Positions 59,357 through 64,000 of a stretch of DNA of 64,000 nucleotides are shown in pieces (position 1 is the first letter of the stretch; each line of letters begins with the position of its first letter). Made by a program: the position numbers and the translations under genes. The notes beneath the pieces were generated by a model. It was not told the origin of the DNA and did no database searches. It saw only the letters and a list, made by a program, of their open reading frames with translations. This DNA is from Camillea tinctor (Eukaryota; Ascomycota; Sordariomycetes; Xylariales; Xylariaceae), in assembly GCA_022578605.1 (NCBI GenBank), contig MU394059.1:62001-126000 (forward strand), read 5' to 3'.

Positions 59357-60307
59357 TTACTGCATAAGAACCTCCTTCAATGTATCAGTAACCAACCCAT
59401 ACGTCTTCTCTCGCAGACCCCACTCGTAAGACCCCGGCTGAGGAACTAGGTCGTACCCGTGGAAGGTCGCTTTTAGATGCTCATGAACCAGCCTCCTCTT
59501 GCCATCATCAAGCTTCTCTGCTAGCTTTATTGCCTCTGGCGACAGGTTATCGCCCTCGCACGTTATAATGATTACGTTTGGTGGGAAGTCTGCCGGACTA
59601 GCTAGACCTGGCGAGATGCGGAGATCCGTCCTCATAGCCTTGTCCGGTGCGCAGCAGTCCAAGAAAAAGTTCAATATGAACACGGGGAATGCCTTTATCG
59701 GACGAGGCACGGTTCTCGCTTCTGCCGGAATAGACAAATCTGTCGGAGGGTAGAACGCAATAACAATCGGAATTTGGATCTGGGTGAGCGTCTTCCTTAA
59801 CGCCGACGCAGCAATTAGGGCTAAAGTTCCGCCTGCGCTGAAGCCACTGACAGCGACACGGTTCAGGTCAAAGCGGCCAGGTTGGGATGCAATCCAACGC
59901 AAGACATCCTCAACATCGTGATACGGTCCGGGGAATGTGGTTTCGGGTCCCTTTCGATAGTCGGCGTCAAGAACGAACATACCCGTCTCGCGAGCGACAC
60001 GTGCACAATAATAAGCGTCGTATCCCCAGGCGTAATTGAACCAGCCACTACCATGCCAGCTTATGATAATGGGCCTCGCTTTGTTTGTCGGTGACGTTAA
60101 GTATTCGGATGGATAGTAAAGGTTTGCCTTGATGCATCTACCTTTATCACGCGATGGTAACTGGATATGCTCCCATCTAACGTCGAGCTCCTGCACCATT
60201 CTACGGTTATTGCGTCCCATCACTATCTGCAACAAGATATAGAGTCCTCGCAGTATCGTAGCTAGGATCTTATATCCCAGGTAGTTAAAAAAGGACATGC
60301 TCGCCAT
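59357..60307 (-). CDS. alpha/beta hydrolase fold-3 esterase/lipase-like protein
   Basis: Single exon, 316 residues; ATG at 60307 (MASMSFFNYLG), as the longer in-frame extension lacks an ATG. An N-terminal hydrophobic segment (about 8-30, LGYKILATILRGLYILLQIVM) may anchor it to a membrane. The hormone-sensitive-lipase-like marks are all present: HGSGW oxyanion motif (85-89), nucleophile Ser 157 in GFSAGG, Asp 253 in CEGDNL and His 283 in FHGYDL. DADYRKGPETTFPGPYHDVEDVLRW is a typical fold-3 block. The protein probably hydrolyses carboxyl esters of small molecules. Its place next to a P450 suggests a linked task, but this is inference. Confidence 0.92.
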   Translation of the reverse strand: MASMSFFNYLGYKILATILRGLYILLQIVMGRNNRRMVQELDVRWEHIQLPSRDKGRCIKANLYYPSEYLTSPTNKARPIIISWHGSGWFNYAWGYDAYYCARVARETGMFVLDADYRKGPETTFPGPYHDVEDVLRWIASQPGRFDLNRVAVSGFSAGGTLALIAASALRKTLTQIQIPIVIAFYPPTDLSIPAEARTVPRPIKAFPVFILNFFLDCCAPDKAMRTDLRISPGLASPADFPPNVIIITCEGDNLSPEAIKLAEKLDDGKRRLVHEHLKATFHGYDLVPQPGSYEWGLREKTYGLVTDTLKEVLMQ

Positions 60308-62516
60308 TAGATCGCTTGTTAATTTTACTATGCTCCGAGGGGGGAAGCGATACACGTTATCTTCGAGTATATATATATATATATATATATATTATTGAAA
60401 TGAGTGAATCTCTCTGAGTTGGGAGGATGGAAGCTTTGAAATATGAGGATGAGATAGAGGATTATATGGATCCGCCAACGCTATACACAGACCCCGCACT
60501 ATATCACCCACTTGTTGATTCGCTATTGTTGGTTTTATAGACATGGCACCCCTCAGCCTACACATTGTCTGAGATACAAGGATTATTTCAGCTCTCAACT
60601 TTATGGCTCGAAGGATTCTTCGGCCGTAGCTCTCAAGTTGTATACCTTCGGTGCTACCGATTCTAAGTATTTTGAAACCTGACATCATCAAGAGAAAGCT
60701 GCAGGGGGTTGGTTAGTGAAGTTATGATACTCAAGGACTAGTAAGAAATCTTCTTATACAGCCTCTGTAAACTCGATACTATTATATGATTATTCTCTTG
60801 GGAACAGGAGATTAGCCTTTTTCTGCTCAAGTCTTCATGTTTACCTAATGAGCGTTTAATCAATTATGATAATCTTTTGTAAAGAAGAACGTGCAAGTTT
60901 GCAACTCCGGGGCTACGCCGTGTGTTCAATTAACGTTTCACGACAGTGACTAAACAGACCAATATTGTACTCTTCGGCTAGGCCGTGATATAATATTCAT
61001 AACCCGAATTATATGGGGAAATAATGTCTGTAGTAGAGTTTGTGGTACACGTTATTATATGGGAAACTAACGAATTATTTAACACCAAACTTAGGTAGAT
61101 AATATAAAATAAAACATACGACCATATTAATGCAGCGAGGGTTATTTGGCTTAGAACTGAGATTTGTATCCTATTAATAATTCTCTTTAGTCTTGAGGGG
61201 CTTAAGAGTTCAAGTCTCTTCTTGGCCTATTTTCAGAATTATGCTCCTATTTATACTCTAGCTTGAGGCAACTATCTTGCTTATGCGCGTTGGTCTTATT
61301 GCATTCACATCCGTAGTTTTAACCCTGTTCCTTATACCATGGCCGAAATAGTCCTATAGAGTCTTAAAGAGTCTTGGCGGCACTTCTGTGTGACATAAAG
61401 ACGAAGGGTTTGTGTAACAATAGACTATAACCCGTATTAGTCTTGTTTTTACCCTAGATTACAGGGCTACGTATTTACTGTTTTAACTCAGATAGCATTA
61501 AGGGGTCCTGAGAAGGCATATGTATCTTCAACATCTCTTTCTAACCAGTGCATTTGACAAATAAAGTAGTGTCATTGATGATGGTGTACACCACAGCAAT
61601 AGTGGCGGAAAATAGAATAAAATATACATGAGCCAACTTTCCCTCAGATTTTAGTTAGCATGGTAATTGCTAAGCACGAGTATGAACCTAACCCCCCATC
61701 CCTTTACAGAATGAGGCTCCCGCCCATTATATAGGCGTGTACTATCTACGAGCATTCGCTTACTTCATATGAGACTCTTATGGAATAGTACGCATCCCCC
61801 TATTCACTCACTACCGGCTATTTCGAAAAAAGAAACCGTCGTTAGGAGAAATAAGTATTTTATCGTCTCTTTAGGCTTTTTTAAAAACTTAAACATATAG
61901 TAGTCAAGCATGAGTTGATATTATGATTAAATGATACTAATACCAACTCGTGGCTGGACAAACCCCCAAGTCGTCGAGGGGCCAGTTTCATAGTCCGTTT
62001 TCATTGGTGCAACTTGCCATTAGTAACCTCTACTCCAGTCACATAAGACCAGGTGAGTATTATCCCTACCTACATATGTATACGGTTGAAGTTTCGCAAA
62101 TGTCGGATTTTATATGCCACCTTAATCGACAATGCCTATTTGAGCTGACTGCCGACCTATATTCAATTATCCCCGCAATTTCGGCACTTGATACTAATAT
62201 TGTCAGGTAGATCTTTCAGATCCACAACTAGAAGACCGGGTTAAGGTCTAATGTCTTGGATATTAGCCGCGAGGGCGGCGATAGGTTGGAAAAAAACATT
62301 ATTATATATGTAAACCACGAAATAAAAGGAGCAGCGACGGTAGGAGCGTCACAACCAATGAGTAGTTACGTGATAAATTATCCGTAGAATAGGATCATAT
62401 TACACTGACGTAGGGACACTCAAGCAGGCGTGAGTGAGAACCCCTTTATAACCCGACAGACCGTCTGCGCATAAGACCACCACCGCGATACTTTCACTCA
62501 CAAGTGATCGCTCATC
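60308..62516. other. 2.2-kb gene-empty, AT-rich region
   Basis: The left 0.1 kb is the hydrolase promoter with a TA microsatellite. The rest has no supported frame on either strand. The right 0.1 kb is the promoter of the AA9 gene (TTTATAAC near 62446). Confidence 0.55.
60368..60392. repeat. (TA)n microsatellite in hydrolase promoter
   Basis: Twenty-five bases of alternating T and A, centred about 70 bases before the hydrolase ATG. It may act as the TATA element of that gene and is likely to vary in length between strains. Confidence 0.7.
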
Positions 62517-63347
62517 ATGTTGTTTCTAACGCATTTCCTGTTCGCCGCGGCTACCGTCCAGGCACACTGTAGGTAACCGGCGAATATCCCGTCAAGTTGA
62601 GCCAACTAACCGTAACGATCTCAACCTCAGACACATTTCCCCGACTGGTCATCAATGGCAAAGCCGAATCAGCGGATTGGTCATCCACGCGGATAACGAA
62701 GAATGCCCAGAGCAAGCAAGGCATTGAAAACCCATCGAGTCCGGATATCCGCTGCTATCAATCACAAAATGCCGCTGAAGTCGCAACGGTTCCCGCGGGC
62801 GCGACAATCCACTATATCTCAACCCAGCAGGTAAACCACCCGGGTCCGACTCAATACTATCTAGCAAAGGTCCCTGCGGGATCATCGGCGGCCACATGGG
62901 ATGGGTCCGGAGCAGTCTGGTTCAAGTTCCACACGGAGATGCCCACCATGGACACCAACAAGCAACTGACTTGGCCTGGTCAAAGTACGTGCTGAAGTTC
63001 CTAGTCTTCCTTCCACCCCCATACTCCCCCTAAATAGCATAGGCTAACAAGGAGAGACAGACGAGTACAAGACGACCAACGCGACGATCCCGGCCAGCGT
63101 CCCCGACGGCGAATATCTTCTCCGGGTGGAGCACATTGCACTCCACATGGCCATGCAGGCGGGCAAGGCGCAGTTCTATCTCGCGTGCTCCCAAATCAAG
63201 ATCACCGGGGGCGGCAGCGCCACGCCGGGACCTCTTGCGTCTTTCCCGGGGGCCTACTCGAGCAGCGACCCGGGTATCCTGGTCAACCTACAGTCGATCC
63301 AGCCCGATCAGTATATTCCCCCGGGACCCGAGGTTTGGAGCGGTTGA
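62517..63347 (+). CDS. AA9 lytic polysaccharide monooxygenase (former GH61)
   Basis: Three exons: 62517-62568, 62631-62984, 63061-63347; 230 residues. Introns are 62 nt (GTAGGT...CTCAG) and 76 nt (GTACGT...GACAG), joining AH to [10 protein letters not shown] and WPGQ to [11 protein letters not shown]. The signal peptide [16 protein letters not shown] leaves an N-terminal His (17), which with the His of [10 protein letters not shown] (about 163) forms the copper histidine brace; Tyr about 174 in [10 protein letters not shown] is the axial residue. Other AA9 blocks are [14 protein letters not shown] and GSGAVWFKF. The enzyme is secreted and cleaves cellulose oxidatively with a reductant and O2 or H2O2. 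No CBM1 follows; the protein ends GPEVWSG. It is a GC-rich island within AT-rich DNA. Confidence 0.93.
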
Positions 63348-64000
63348 GAGCCGCAAGGCGGGTGGTTTCAATGATTGACGTATCTAGTATGCTAGGGAGA
63401 ATGTTTTCCCCGGGCTCAGATGTAAATTCGCTCTTTTGGTATAGCAACAATACAGTCGCTTCAATTGTCGCAGCTTGTTGATACATCTGTAAAGTCTATC
63501 ATCCAGACTTTTTTTTTCTCTTCCCTTGTGCTTTTCACTCCATACCGCAACTCGGATAGCTATACGGATATTAAATCATTTTTCATGCGGAATTGACTAT
63601 TCATTATGAGACAAAATATGCTACCAACTTGCGTACGTCACTTCAGACACGTACTTGTATTTTTACCTTGTCGAAGGTCCACAACAAAGTACGGTGAGAC
63701 AACTAGGACGACGACTTACACGAATCTTTCCCAAAAATAGACGGCTTTTTCAAGTCCTCGCGGGCCAAATTAGACCCGGTGAATGTTTTCCTCCCTATCA
63801 GACTATTATATCATTCGATTACTCGTGCCATCGATAAGTTTGTAGGATGAGAGAGAACCGATTTTGTCCTTGTTGATGAGCTTTTCTCCTTTGGCCAATG
63901 CGGCAATCCGCGGCTCTAGACTCTTTTTTTGTCTGTGTAGCCTAGTAATTGCCCCCCTCCCAGCTTTGATAATGGTCAGCTTGTTGCAGAAAAGATGGCA
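63348..64000. other. 653-bp right-edge region, no gene seen
   Basis: 3' flank of the AA9 gene, then mixed sequence with short frames lacking domains. A gene could begin right of the window. Confidence 0.4.

Overview
The window is nuclear DNA of a filamentous ascomycete (Pezizomycotina). Genes are split by many short GT-AG introns of about 40-150 nt with CTAAC/CTGAC-like branch sites. Gene families are typical of these fungi: F-box proteins, a CorA-like protein, an UNC-93-like MFS transporter, P450s, an AA9 LPMO, a GH5 cellulase and a 7-TM protein. Intergenic DNA is long and AT-rich and carries MITE-like elements. The mix would suit a saprotrophic or plant-associated Sordariomycete, but the sequence does not fix the taxon. 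I saw no bacterial operons, CRISPR, rRNA or convincing tRNA. All exon models were built by eye from frame, splice signals and remembered family conservation.

Layout. 0-6 kb: 3' end of an F-box-like gene, an empty stretch, then a two-exon F-box gene (-). 6.5-7.3 kb: secreted histidine-phosphatase-like protein (-). 9-14.3 kb: phytanoyl-CoA-dioxygenase-like enzyme (-), divergent UNC-93-like transporter (+), SDR (+). 16.1-17.1 kb: small membrane-protein gene whose 3' end is invaded by a 597-bp foldback element. 18.4-21.2 kb: large acidic protein of the so-called pathway-specific nitrogen regulator family (-). 23.5-24.2 kb: multi-pass membrane protein. 25.3-29.5 kb: P450 and FAD oxidoreductase (+,+). 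29.9-32.8 kb: ten-exon secreted six-hairpin glycosidase (-). 33.6-34.4 kb: F-box protein (-). 35.4-36.1 kb: broken CorA-like pseudogene. 37.4-40.5 kb: Frag1/DRAM/Sfk1 membrane protein (+) and alpha-glucoside-type sugar permease (-), convergent. 42-43.6 kb: 7-TM receptor-like protein (-). 47.4-49.3 kb: amidase (-). 50.5-52.2 kb: DHA1-like MFS (+). 52.5-53.6 kb: GH5 cellulase (-). 57.3-60.3 kb: P450 (+) and alpha/beta hydrolase (-), convergent, next to a 175-bp pogo-like MITE. 62.5-63.3 kb: AA9 LPMO (+).

How the genes fit together. Three secreted carbohydrate-active proteins (six-hairpin glycosidase, GH5, AA9) and a sugar permease suit growth on plant polysaccharides. Two P450 neighbourhoods (with an FAD oxidoreductase; with an alpha/beta hydrolase) and the dioxygenase/transporter/SDR group look like small oxidative tailoring or catabolic modules. 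No PKS, NRPS, terpene cyclase or DMATS core is present, so no biosynthetic cluster is claimed.

The most notable items are signs of genome decay and mobility. They are the foldback element with TA target duplication inside a reading frame, an UNC-93-like transporter with a destroyed 3' splice site (CGG for CAG), a 5'-truncated and homopolymer-frameshifted CorA-like copy, and a pogo-like MITE. Gene-empty, AT-rich stretches lie at about 44-47, 54-57 and 60.4-62.5 kb. I found no clearly new multi-gene system; the 7-TM protein is the best candidate for uncharacterised biology.
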